Shown here piece after piece: positions 1-8,122 of a stretch of DNA of 64,000 nucleotides. Under the pieces are notes generated by a model. It did no database searches and had not been told where the DNA came from. It saw only the letters and a program-made list of their open reading frames with translations. The stretch lies in NCBI GenBank assembly GCA_964481475.1, contig CAYZTG010000001.1, forward strand, positions 34,536 through 98,535, given 5' to 3'. The position numbers were made by a program, and so were the translations under genes. The stretch is from DUQU01 sp964481475 (GTDB lineage Bacteria; Bacillota_I; Bacilli_A; Acholeplasmatales; UBA5453). The stretch's first letter is position 1, and each line of letters starts with the position of its first letter.

Positions 1-82
1 TAAAAATAGTTCCTTCAACTTTTTGTCCTCTTCTTACTAGCGTAAAGCTCTCTGTTTCTAAAATGTGGTTATTTTCGGCCAT
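1..82 (-). CDS. S1 RNA-binding domain protein, N-terminus only
   Basis: Only the first 27 codons are inside the window. They start at an ATG with GGAGG six to ten bases upstream and read into a segment (residues ~12-27, ESFTLVRRGQKVEGTIF) typical of the first strand of an S1 domain. The start overlaps the end of cmk by 14 bases. In Bacilli cmk is followed by ypfD, an S1-like protein homologous to ribosomal protein S1, so that is the likely identity. The rest of the gene lies beyond the window edge, so the number of S1 domains is unknown. Confidence 0.7.
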   Translation of the reverse strand, partial: MAENNHILETESFTLVRRGQKVEGTIF

Positions 83-740
83 GACTAGCCTCCTTCTTTT
101 CTATCTCTTCTTTTATTCTTTGAACCGTTTGTTCAATTGAATAATTTGTTGTATCTATAATTATTGCGTCTTTAGGAATGATTAGTGGAGAAAATTCTCT
201 TGTGCTATCGTATTTATCACGTTTCTCAATATCCTTAATCACTGTCGCTAAATCAACATCAAACCCTTTTTGGTGTAATTCCAACATTCTTCTTTTAGAT
301 CTCTCTTCAAGATTTGCTGTTAAAAATATTTTTAAATCAGCGTTAGGTAAAACTACTGTGCCAATATCTCTACCATCCATTATCACATTGTTATTTTTAG
401 AAGTCTTTTGCTGAACTTCAACTAAATACTTTCTAACTAAAGGAAACGAAGAGACTAATGAAACATTTTTTGTGACATCATCACTCCTAATATAACAACC
501 GACATTTTCACCGTTAACTAATATTTGATCTTGCTTATATTCAATATTAATGTCTTTTATAAAACGGTAATTGTCTTCCTTTTCTAAATCGATTCCTTTT
601 TTCAAAGCCAAATATGTAATAGCTCTATACATTGCACCAGTATCGATGTGAACAAAACCAAACTGATCAGCTAACGCCTTGCTTATCGTTGATTTACCAC
701 TCCCTGCCGGGCCATCAATTGCAATATGAAAATCTTTCAT
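69..740 (-). CDS. cmk: Cytidylate kinase
   Basis: Phosphorylates CMP and dCMP to the diphosphates using ATP, in the cytoplasm, for pyrimidine salvage and dNTP supply. The N-terminus reads IAIDGPAGSGKSTISKALA, the Walker A loop typical of Cmk, followed by HIDTGAMYRAIT (CMP site) and MDGRDIGTVV in mid-protein. The start is taken at the ATG at 740: it has GGAGG at good spacing, whereas the upstream in-frame GTG overlaps that Shine-Dalgarno. About 223 residues, normal for the family. Followed by an S1-domain gene with a 14-base overlap, as in Bacillus. Confidence 0.95.
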   Translation of the reverse strand: MKDFHIAIDGPAGSGKSTISKALADQFGFVHIDTGAMYRAITYLALKKGIDLEKEDNYRFIKDINIEYKQDQILVNGENVGCYIRSDDVTKNVSLVSSFPLVRKYLVEVQQKTSKNNNVIMDGRDIGTVVLPNADLKIFLTANLEERSKRRMLELHQKGFDVDLATVIKDIEKRDKYDSTREFSPLIIPKDAIIIDTTNYSIEQTVQRIKEEIEKKEASHGRK

Positions 741-759
741 ATAATCCTCCACGTTATTT

Positions 760-789
760 ATTATATCATTTATAATAATATATTTCCAA
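760..789 (-). promoter_or_regulatory. Promoter of cmk
   Basis: On the minus strand, TTGGAA (784-789) and TATAAT (760-765) are separated by 18 bases, with an extended TGA before the -10. It lies between the rluB stop and the cmk start. Confidence 0.6.
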
Positions 790-794
790 TACTG

Positions 795-1538
795 TTATAC
801 TTTTTTATTAAACTTATATAGTTTTTTCACTTCGTGAATCTTTAGAGGTCGATATTCACCTTTAGTAACTCCCTCTAAAGTTAAATCCCCAATTTTAATT
901 CTAACTAAAGATTTAACCTCATATCCTAAGAACTTAATCATTTCCTTAACTTGATGTTTTTTCCCTTCAGTAAGAGTTATTTCCACTTGGGTTGTTCTTT
1001 TTTTAAAATCCTTTTCTTTAATCACAGCAAACGCTGGCTTAGTTTGATAACCTTCCAACTTAATGCCTTTTGAAAATAATCTTAACTCTTCTTTTTTTAC
1101 AAAACCATCAACAGTCACTAAATAAGTCTTAGGAACATCATATTCTGGCCGAGTTAAAATATATGTAAGTTCTCCATCATTAGTTAACAAAATTAAACCT
1201 GAAGTATCATAATCTAATCTTCCCACCGGATAAAGATGAACAATCTTATCCTCCTTGCGAATTAAATCAAGAATCGTCTTTCGCCCTTTTTCATCGCTAA
1301 CAGTCGAAACAATTCCTCTTGGTTTATTCATTAAAAAGTAAACGTATTCTGTCTTAACAACATTTTTATTTTGATACGAAACAATATCATCCTTTTTTAA
1401 GCTGTAACCAGGTTCTTGACAAACCTCACCATTTACCTTAACTTCACCATTTGAAATAATTTCTTTACTTTTTCTTCTTGAAGCGATTCCTGCCTCACTC
1501 AAATATTTTTCTAATCTCATATTATTATCTTCATCCAT
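795..1538 (-). CDS. rluB: Ribosomal large subunit pseudouridine synthase B
   Basis: Converts a uridine of 23S rRNA helix 89 to pseudouridine (role from the RluB/RsuA family). The protein has an N-terminal S4 RNA-binding domain (RLEKYLSEAGIASRRK, residues ~8-60) and a catalytic domain with the RsuA-type motif VGRLDYDTSGL around residues 100-115, whose Asp is the nucleophile. 247 residues is normal. An internal ATG seven codons in gives the canonical N-terminus MRLEKYLSEAG, so the first six residues may not be translated; no strong ribosome site separates the two. It lies 16 bases after efp, across a small hairpin. Confidence 0.9.
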   Translation of the reverse strand: MDEDNNMRLEKYLSEAGIASRRKSKEIISNGEVKVNGEVCQEPGYSLKKDDIVSYQNKNVVKTEYVYFLMNKPRGIVSTVSDEKGRKTILDLIRKEDKIVHLYPVGRLDYDTSGLILLTNDGELTYILTRPEYDVPKTYLVTVDGFVKKEELRLFSKGIKLEGYQTKPAFAVIKEKDFKKRTTQVEITLTEGKKHQVKEMIKFLGYEVKSLVRIKIGDLTLEGVTKGEYRPLKIHEVKKLYKFNKKV

Positions 1539-1539
1539 G

Positions 1540-1560
1540 AAAAAAGGTGATTATTCACCT
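1540..1560 (-). terminator. Short hairpin overlapping the efp stop codon
   Basis: On the minus strand AGGTGA-ATAA-TCACCT is followed by a run of six T. The stem is only 6 bp and includes the efp stop, so it may attenuate rather than fully end transcription before rluB. The same stem buries an AGGTGA that could serve as a ribosome site. Confidence 0.45.
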
Positions 1561-2121
1561 ATTATCTCTTGAGACATAAGTTCCATCTTGCGTTGAAACT
1601 ATTACTTTTTCCCCTTCACTTATAAATAGTGGCACTTTAATTATTAAACCAGTTTCTAAAGTTGCATCCTTCATTGCATTAGTTTTTGTATCCCCTCTAA
1701 CGCCGGGAACAGTCTCTGTAATAGTTAGCGATACTTTATCAGGCAATATTACTCCTAAAATTTCACTTCTATTAAAATACATAATATCTACTTGCATCGA
1801 CTCATAAATGAATTTAGCCTCATATTCGATTTGGTTTAAAGGTATTTCCACTTGATCATAAGTTTCATTATTCATAAAAACAAAAGTATTATCAATACGA
1901 TATAAATATTGCATTCCAATTTTTTCAATATTAGCTTGTTCCATCTTTTCACCAGCTCTGAAAGTCAAATCAATTGTAGCCCCTGTTCTTAAGTTTTTTA
2001 ACTTGGAATTAACAAATGCTTGTCCTTTGCCAGGTTTCACATGCAAAAAATCAATAATTTGGTAAATATTATTGTCATATAAAATTGTTAATCCTGTTTT
2101 AAAATCTGCTGTACTTATCAT
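1555..2121 (-). CDS. efp: Elongation factor P
   Basis: Binds between the ribosomal P and E sites and relieves stalling at polyproline. The KOW-like N-terminal domain carries the modification loop HVKPGKGQAF at residues ~27-36, whose Lys is post-translationally extended in other bacteria, followed by KLKNLRTGATID. Two OB-type domains complete the 188 residues. The start has GGGGT upstream. No earP, epmA or ymfI-type modification gene is visible in the window, so how the lysine would be modified is unknown. The neighbours aroQ (upstream) and rluB (downstream) lie in the same direction. Confidence 0.96.
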   Translation of the reverse strand: MISTADFKTGLTILYDNNIYQIIDFLHVKPGKGQAFVNSKLKNLRTGATIDLTFRAGEKMEQANIEKIGMQYLYRIDNTFVFMNNETYDQVEIPLNQIEYEAKFIYESMQVDIMYFNRSEILGVILPDKVSLTITETVPGVRGDTKTNAMKDATLETGLIIKVPLFISEGEKVIVSTQDGTYVSRDNR

Positions 2122-2148
2122 TTTTATTACCCCTTTTTATCCTTAATT

Positions 2149-2157
2149 ATTATATCA
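2149..2157 (-). promoter_or_regulatory. Extended -10 promoter of efp
   Basis: TGATATAAT on the minus strand, immediately after the aroQ stop. No good -35 is seen. A perfect 8-bp palindrome (AATATCTA-TTA-TAGATATT, 2163-2181) sits where a -35 region would be. Confidence 0.5.
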
Positions 2158-2159
2158 CA

Positions 2160-2585
2160 TTAAATATCTATTATAGATATTAAATTTTCAATACATGTAA
2201 AATAACTTTTTTCTTTTAAGCCAACAACATAAACATCAGCAAAATCTTTTAATAAATCCACCTTTCTAAACGACTCTCGCTGATAAATATCGGAAAGATG
2301 ACAAACGCCTTTTAATATCTTTACATCTTCAAAGGCATCCCGCAAAACAACACTATAATGAGATAAACCTCCAGGATTAATTACTAGAAAAGTAAACTCA
2401 TCTGAATTTTGTAATTTATTAATAATTTCTCCTTCAATATTTGAAAAAAAGAACTCAAAACTTACTTTTGGAAATTTATCTTTGATTTGCTTATTTATTT
2501 CATCAAGAGTTAAAGAGCCATAATGGTCTTTATTTCTTTTACCCAACATATTTAAATTTGGCCCATTTATTATTAGAGCTTTCAT
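2160..2585 (-). CDS. aroQ: 3-dehydroquinate dehydratase, type II
   Basis: Third step of the shikimate pathway, dehydration of 3-dehydroquinate. The N-terminus NGPNLNMLGKRNKDHYG is the type II signature with the catalytic Arg17 and Tyr22; NPGGLSHYS (residues 70-78), His96 and Arg103 line the active site. Two positions deviate from the usual family sequence: the Glu of the common EVHLSN motif reads Val (VCHLSD), and NPGAYTH reads NPGGLSH. The gene starts at an ATGA overlap with aroK. Only these two shikimate genes are present here, so the rest of the pathway must lie elsewhere or be missing. Confidence 0.92.
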   Translation of the reverse strand: MKALIINGPNLNMLGKRNKDHYGSLTLDEINKQIKDKFPKVSFEFFFSNIEGEIINKLQNSDEFTFLVINPGGLSHYSVVLRDAFEDVKILKGVCHLSDIYQRESFRKVDLLKDFADVYVVGLKEKSYFTCIENLISIIDI

Positions 2586-3076
2586 AATAAATCCTCCTTT
2601 TTAAGCAAATTTACTATTTTATCTACAACTTCATTGACTTCTCCATTACCATCAACAATAAATGTATTGAAGAAATAATAAAACTTTCTTCTTTCTAAAT
2701 AAAGTTCTTCTAATGACTTCTTCATTAAAAGCGGTCTTGTTTGATCGTTTTGGCTTCGTTTTTCTAAATTGTCCAAAGAAACATCTAAAAAGATAATAAT
2801 TCCTTCCATAATAAATCTATTTTCTCTATCTAGGACAACACCACCACCAGTAGAAACGACTATATTATTATGTTTTTTTATCCTTTCTAAGGTTGTTTTT
2901 TCTAACTTTCTAAAGTAATTTTCGCCTTTTATAGCGAATAAATCACTAATGCTTGTTTTTTCTTCGATTGTTATCATTTCATCGGTATCTAAATGAGTAA
3001 AATTCATTTTTTCAGCTAGATATTTCCCTATCGTTGTTTTGCCAGAAAAAGGCATTCCAATTAAATATATTTTCAT
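2582..3076 (-). CDS. aroK: Shikimate kinase
   Basis: Phosphorylates shikimate at the 3-OH. Walker A GMPFSGKTT (residues 7-15), the DTD acid pair at 30-32, shikimate-binding Arg56 (FRKLE), the triple glycine at 77-79 and the TRPLL lid are all present. The start is placed at the ATG of an ATGA overlap with the miaA stop, because a longer reading would need a TTG inside miaA. About 164 residues, normal. Translationally coupled to miaA upstream and aroQ downstream. Confidence 0.94.
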   Translation of the reverse strand: MKIYLIGMPFSGKTTIGKYLAEKMNFTHLDTDEMITIEEKTSISDLFAIKGENYFRKLEKTTLERIKKHNNIVVSTGGGVVLDRENRFIMEGIIIFLDVSLDNLEKRSQNDQTRPLLMKKSLEELYLERRKFYYFFNTFIVDGNGEVNEVVDKIVNLLKKEDLL

Positions 3077-3942
3077 TTTTGCCAAAACTCATCAATCAAT
3101 TTATAAATTTCATTCAAACTGTTTTCATTCCTTTTGATAATTTCAACATTCATTTGGTTTTTGAAAAATGTTTCCTGTCTTTTAGCATATCTTCTTGTGT
3201 TTCTTTTCATTAAATCGATTGCTTCATCGATTGTTAGTTTATTATCCAAATACATGTTTATTTCTTTATATCCCAATACATTAGGCATGATTCCTTTATC
3301 TCTTAAACTAATAACTTCCTCAATAAAACCTTTCTCAATGATTAAGTCAGCTCTTTTATTAATTCTTTCATATAATTCTTTTCTTTCCATTGTTAAATAA
3401 ATGATTAAGTAATCATATAAAGGAATGTCCTTTTTATCTTTTTCACTTCTTTTAAATTCTTCTGCTAAAAAGATTGCCCGTAATACTCTTCTTCGGTTAT
3501 TAAAGTGAAGTAAGTTTGCTGTTTTAGGATCTTTTTCAAGGAGAATTTGAAATAGTTCTTCATTAGAGAGGCTATCATATTTTGCTTCATTTTCAAGATC
3601 TCTTTTTGGTCCACTAAAGTCGTAATCATCTAAAACTGCTTTTATATAAAATCCTGTTCCCCCAACAATAAATGGTCGCTCTAGTTTATTTATTAGTTCT
3701 CTAACGTCTTTTTGGTATGTTTCAACATCATATGTTTCAAATGGTTCCCTTATATCAATTAGATGATGTTTGACGCCTTTTTTTTCATCATCAGTAATTT
3801 TTGCTGTACCAATTGTTAACTCTTTAAAAATTTGCGTGGAATCTCCATTAATAATATCCATTTGATATTTTTTTGCTAATTCAATAGATAGGTCCGTTTT
3901 ACCTACTGCTGTCGGACCAACTAATACTAATACTTTTTTCAT
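3073..3942 (-). CDS. miaA: tRNA dimethylallyltransferase
   Basis: Adds a dimethylallyl group to A37 of tRNAs reading UNN codons. It carries the P-loop GPTAVGKT (residues ~8-15), the acceptor-site motif NGDSTQIF (usually ADSMQVY), HHLID, and GGTGFYIKA around 95. The partner enzyme MiaB, which methylthiolates the product, is also in this window. 289 residues is slightly short for the family. Coupled to mutL by a 4-base ATGA overlap and to aroK by another. Confidence 0.94.
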   Translation of the reverse strand: MKKVLVLVGPTAVGKTDLSIELAKKYQMDIINGDSTQIFKELTIGTAKITDDEKKGVKHHLIDIREPFETYDVETYQKDVRELINKLERPFIVGGTGFYIKAVLDDYDFSGPKRDLENEAKYDSLSNEELFQILLEKDPKTANLLHFNNRRRVLRAIFLAEEFKRSEKDKKDIPLYDYLIIYLTMERKELYERINKRADLIIEKGFIEEVISLRDKGIMPNVLGYKEINMYLDNKLTIDEAIDLMKRNTRRYAKRQETFFKNQMNVEIIKRNENSLNEIYKLIDEFWQK

Positions 3943-5600
3943 ACTACTCTTTTAAACCACTTTTCAACTTCATAACTACTATAAAAAATCATTACAGGTC
4001 TCCCATGGGGACAATAATATGGGTTAGCAGTTAATTTTAAATTTTGAATCAAATTATGAACCTCATCAATACTTAAAGGTTTATTTGCTTTAATTGCGCC
4101 CTTACAAGCAATACTTTTTGATAAATTATCTCTTAAATCAGATAAATTTAAGCTTTGGTATTTCTCTAAAGATAAAATTACTAATTGCATAAAATCATCT
4201 ATATCATTATCATCTAACCAAATCGGCAAAGACTTTAAGAAAATTCCTTCGTGTCCTGCTGGTTCGACTAAAAAACCTAAATCATTAATCTCTTTAGCAA
4301 AAGTTTTGATAATTATTTCTTCCTTTTGACTAATCGTTAACAAAAGTGGGAATAACAAGTTTTTAGAAGGTCCTTTTTGCCCTAATTTTTCATAATAAAT
4401 CTCATATCGAATTCGTTCTTCAGCGGCGTGCTGATCAATTAAGTAGAGCCCTTTATCATTTTGAAATAGTAAGTATGTCCCTCTATACTGGCCAATATAG
4501 TCAAACTCTGGAAAAACTCTTTTAACTTCTGGAAATGGTTCCTCATTATAACTAAGTTCTAATTCATTAATAATATAATCTTCAGTAGTAATTGGAGTAA
4601 ATATTTCCCTTTCAATAGGAATGTGTTTTTTAATAAAGATATTTCTAACTTCTGTTTTTATCAGGTTAGCAATTTGATACTCGTTAGTTATTTTGACCTC
4701 TCTTTTTTGGGGGTGAATATTAACATCTACTAAAGAAATATCTACATTAATAAAGATAACTGCAACTGGATATCTTTTTGTCATTATCATCGTTGAATAA
4801 CCATCTATTAAAGCATTTGTCAAAAGATAATTATTGATCAGCCTACCATTTAAAACAACATATATATCTTCTTTTCTTGATTTAGTAAATTTGGGATCTC
4901 CTAAATAAGCTTTTAGATGAACATTATCAACTTTCTTATCAATCTCTACAATATTTTCACTAAGTTCTTTCCCAAATAAAGAGTAAAATATTGTCGTATA
5001 ATCACTATTACCATAACTTTGCTTTAAGAGTTTATTATTATGATAAACCTTAAAAGAGAGATGAGGATTAGCCAAAATAAAAGCGTCACACGTTTTTGAT
5101 AAATAAGCCAATTCCAAATTATAGTTTTTAATTTGCTTAAGTCTAGCAGGAACATTATAAAATAAATCTTTAACTGTAACTGATGTCCCTTTATTAATTG
5201 CCGTAGGATAATCATGAATATACTTACCACCTTCATAATAAATTTCATGACTTGTTTTCCCATTATTTGATTTGATAAGCATTTTAGAAACCGAAGCAAT
5301 TGCAGGAATAGCTTCCCCTCTAAAACCTAATGTTTTAATATAATCCAAATCAAACTCACTTTTTATTTTAGAAGTTGCATGTCTAAAAAAGGCAATCGGT
5401 AAATCTTCTTTACTAATTCCATTCCCATTATCAATGACGGTAATTTCATCCATACCGCTTTGTTTAAGATCAATTATTATTTCAGTAGCTTCTGCATCAA
5501 TTGCGTTTTCAACCAATTCTTTTAAAACGTTATTTGGCCTCGTTACGACTTCTCCAGCTGCAATTCTATTGGCTACTTTATCACTTAGTTTAATAATCAT
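3939..5600 (-). CDS. mutL: DNA mismatch repair protein MutL
   Basis: Couples mismatch recognition by MutS to strand incision. The N-terminal GHKL ATPase has ELVENAIDA, DNGNGI and GFRGEAI. The C-terminal domain carries the endonuclease metal site DQHAAEERIRYE near residue 388, plus ACKGAIKAN and CPHGRP, so it should nick DNA itself, as in organisms without MutH. At 553 residues it is shorter than Bacillus MutL (~627) because the linker is reduced. It lies 8 bases downstream of mutS, in one operon. Confidence 0.95.
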   Translation of the reverse strand: MIIKLSDKVANRIAAGEVVTRPNNVLKELVENAIDAEATEIIIDLKQSGMDEITVIDNGNGISKEDLPIAFFRHATSKIKSEFDLDYIKTLGFRGEAIPAIASVSKMLIKSNNGKTSHEIYYEGGKYIHDYPTAINKGTSVTVKDLFYNVPARLKQIKNYNLELAYLSKTCDAFILANPHLSFKVYHNNKLLKQSYGNSDYTTIFYSLFGKELSENIVEIDKKVDNVHLKAYLGDPKFTKSRKEDIYVVLNGRLINNYLLTNALIDGYSTMIMTKRYPVAVIFINVDISLVDVNIHPQKREVKITNEYQIANLIKTEVRNIFIKKHIPIEREIFTPITTEDYIINELELSYNEEPFPEVKRVFPEFDYIGQYRGTYLLFQNDKGLYLIDQHAAEERIRYEIYYEKLGQKGPSKNLLFPLLLTISQKEEIIIKTFAKEINDLGFLVEPAGHEGIFLKSLPIWLDDNDIDDFMQLVILSLEKYQSLNLSDLRDNLSKSIACKGAIKANKPLSIDEVHNLIQNLKLTANPYYCPHGRPVMIFYSSYEVEKWFKRVV

Positions 5601-5608
5601 TTAGACAC

Positions 5609-8095
5609 CTACTTAATTTCATCTTGAAGTTTTTTTATGATAAGAAGTGCTTCAATAGGTGTTAAATTATTAGTATTAATCTCTTTAATTTGATGGATCA
5701 CATGTTCATTAACTTGATCAAAAATAGGGCCTTCTTTTACATCATCAAAATTAAAAATAGTTAAAGCAATCTCCTGTTTTTGATGTTTTTCAAAGTCATC
5801 TAAAATCAATTGACTACGGTGTATTAATGACTTAGGTAAACTTGCAAGAGCGGCAACATTTATCCCATATGATTTATCGGTTGCTCCTTCACTCACCTTA
5901 TGAAGAAAAATCAATTTACCCTTTTCTAAAGTTGCTTTAACATGAACATTTTTTACCCTCTTCAATTTTTCCAAAGCAGTTAATTCATGATAATGAGTAG
6001 AAAATAACATAACTGATTTAATTTTTTCATGAACATATTCAACAATTCCTTGAGCTAAGGCCATCCCGTCATAAGTTGCTGTTCCTCGACCAATTTCATC
6101 AAAAAGCATGAGAGAGTTTTTTGTAGCATTTTGTAAAGCATAATTAGTTTCTACCATTTCTACCATAAAAGTTGACTTACCACTCGTTAAATCATCTTGA
6201 GCCCCAATTCTCGTAAAAATAGCATCAAATAAGGCTACTTTAGCTTCAGAAGCTGGTACAAAAGAACCAATTTGCGTCATAATAACTATTAAAGCTACCA
6301 TTCTCATGTAGGTAGACTTACCACTCATATTCGGTCCAGTTATAATTAAAATTCCACCTTCAATAATACTAATATCATTTTCAATAAAAGGTGTTGGATT
6401 GAAGGTCTCAATTATCGGGTGTCTTGCATTTTTAACATGGACTTCATTATTTTCAGCGACTTCCGGCCTTACATAGTTATTATCTAAAGCAACCCGTGCT
6501 AATGATTGCATTACATCAATAAAGGCAATTTGGTCAGCTAGTTCTTGGAGTGTTTTAGTATCTTGTTTCATAATATCCTTAAACTCTAAAAATAATCTAT
6601 ATTCTAAGTCTAAAACTATTTCTTTAGCATTTAATATTTCTGTTTCACGTTCTTTTAATTCTGTATTAATAAATCTTTCACTGCCGACTAAAGTCTGTTT
6701 ACGGACATAGCCAAACTCATCATTAATTAAATGTAAATTACTTTTAGTAACTTCAATATAATAACCAAAAACCCGGTTAAAACCAACCTTTAAATTACGA
6801 ATATTCGTTCTTTCTCTTTCTTGTTGTTCAAAATCAAGCACCCATTGTTGACCAATGTTTCTTATCTTTTTAAAACGATCAAGTTCACTATTATAACCTT
6901 CTTTAAATATGTTTCCTTCTTTAACAACTATTGGAGCTTCATCTTTAATTGCAGCATTAATAAACTCGTATAATGATTGATGGTCATTAATCATTTTGCT
7001 TAATTCTTCTAGTTTATTATTATTAAACTTTAATAAAGCAGCTTTTACTAAAGGGATTTTACTTAAGGAGTTTTTAAGTTGAACGAAATCTCTAGGATTA
7101 GCATTTAAATTAGCTATTCTAGAAGTGATTCTCTTTAGATCATAAATCTCTTTTAAAGAATCAGTTAATACGTAAATTGGCCCTTCTTTGATAGCTTCAA
7201 CATAATCTAGTCTTTCCGCAATTCTTGCTTTATCATATAACGGCCTTTCAATCATCTTTTTTAATAACCTTGAGCCCATATTAGTTTGACATTTATCAAG
7301 CACATTAAATAAACTAAATTTTGATTCTTGATCAATTAGTTCTAATGATTTTATACTATTATTATCTAGTCTTAAATACTCAACTTCATTTTCAATTTCA
7401 ATTTTATTGAAAACCTCAATAAGGGATTCTTCTATTTGTGATAAATAACTAAGTAAATGCAGAACTGTTTTTTTACTAAGCTCATTTAATCCCTCAACTA
7501 AAAAATGATCCTTCAAATAATCATTATGTTTTGAAACTAAAACGTTGCCTAAATCTTTTTCTAAATGCTTCAAGTCATTTCCTAAAACTATTTCTTTTAT
7601 TTCTTTTTTAGCAATTTCATCAAGTAAATCTTGTTTATTTAAATATTCAACTAAAACTATCTCTCCCGTAGAAATATCCGCATAGCATAGACAATAATTT
7701 AGTTTATCAACTAAAATTGAGGCAATATAGTTGTTAGTGTTTTTATCTAACAAAAGATCATCAACAACCATACCAGGAGTTATTAACTTAATTACTTTCC
7801 TTTCGACTAAGCCATTACCGGGTTCGCTTACTTGTTCAACAATCGCCACTTTATAACCTTTATTTATTAATTTTTGTAAATAAGGAGTGACACTATGATG
7901 AGGCACGCCACACATCGGAATTCTTTCCTTAACTCCCCCATCTCTAGCAGTCAAAGCAATCTCCAATTCTTTAGAGGCAATTTTTGCATCTTCAAAAAAC
8001 AACTCATAAAAATCACCTAATCTAAAAAAGACTAAGCAGTCTGCATAGTCCTTTTTAATATCTAAATATTGTTTAATCATTGGGGTGTACTTCAT
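5609..8095 (-). CDS. mutS: DNA mismatch repair protein MutS
   Basis: Recognises mismatches and small loops as a dimer. The N-terminal mismatch-binding domain has the Phe-X-Glu wedge in GDFYELF (residues ~26-32). The ABC-type ATPase has GPNMSGKST around 588-596, the LTSGKSTF signature, and FDEIGRGT for Walker B. The C-terminal helices (LTPIEALLIIKKLQ) match the usual dimerisation/tetramer tail. 828 residues, slightly compact. Forms an operon with mutL, miaA, aroK and aroQ. Confidence 0.97.
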   Translation of the reverse strand: MKYTPMIKQYLDIKKDYADCLVFFRLGDFYELFFEDAKIASKELEIALTARDGGVKERIPMCGVPHHSVTPYLQKLINKGYKVAIVEQVSEPGNGLVERKVIKLITPGMVVDDLLLDKNTNNYIASILVDKLNYCLCYADISTGEIVLVEYLNKQDLLDEIAKKEIKEIVLGNDLKHLEKDLGNVLVSKHNDYLKDHFLVEGLNELSKKTVLHLLSYLSQIEESLIEVFNKIEIENEVEYLRLDNNSIKSLELIDQESKFSLFNVLDKCQTNMGSRLLKKMIERPLYDKARIAERLDYVEAIKEGPIYVLTDSLKEIYDLKRITSRIANLNANPRDFVQLKNSLSKIPLVKAALLKFNNNKLEELSKMINDHQSLYEFINAAIKDEAPIVVKEGNIFKEGYNSELDRFKKIRNIGQQWVLDFEQQERERTNIRNLKVGFNRVFGYYIEVTKSNLHLINDEFGYVRKQTLVGSERFINTELKERETEILNAKEIVLDLEYRLFLEFKDIMKQDTKTLQELADQIAFIDVMQSLARVALDNNYVRPEVAENNEVHVKNARHPIIETFNPTPFIENDISIIEGGILIITGPNMSGKSTYMRMVALIVIMTQIGSFVPASEAKVALFDAIFTRIGAQDDLTSGKSTFMVEMVETNYALQNATKNSLMLFDEIGRGTATYDGMALAQGIVEYVHEKIKSVMLFSTHYHELTALEKLKRVKNVHVKATLEKGKLIFLHKVSEGATDKSYGINVAALASLPKSLIHRSQLILDDFEKHQKQEIALTIFNFDDVKEGPIFDQVNEHVIHQIKEINTNNLTPIEALLIIKKLQDEIK

Positions 8096-8122
8096 ATAAA
8101 ACCTTCTTTAAATTAATTAGTC

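Noticed and set aside
5024..5299. 91-codon minus-strand frame inside mutL in another frame
   Set aside because: Overlaps conserved MutL sequence in a different frame and has no ribosome site.
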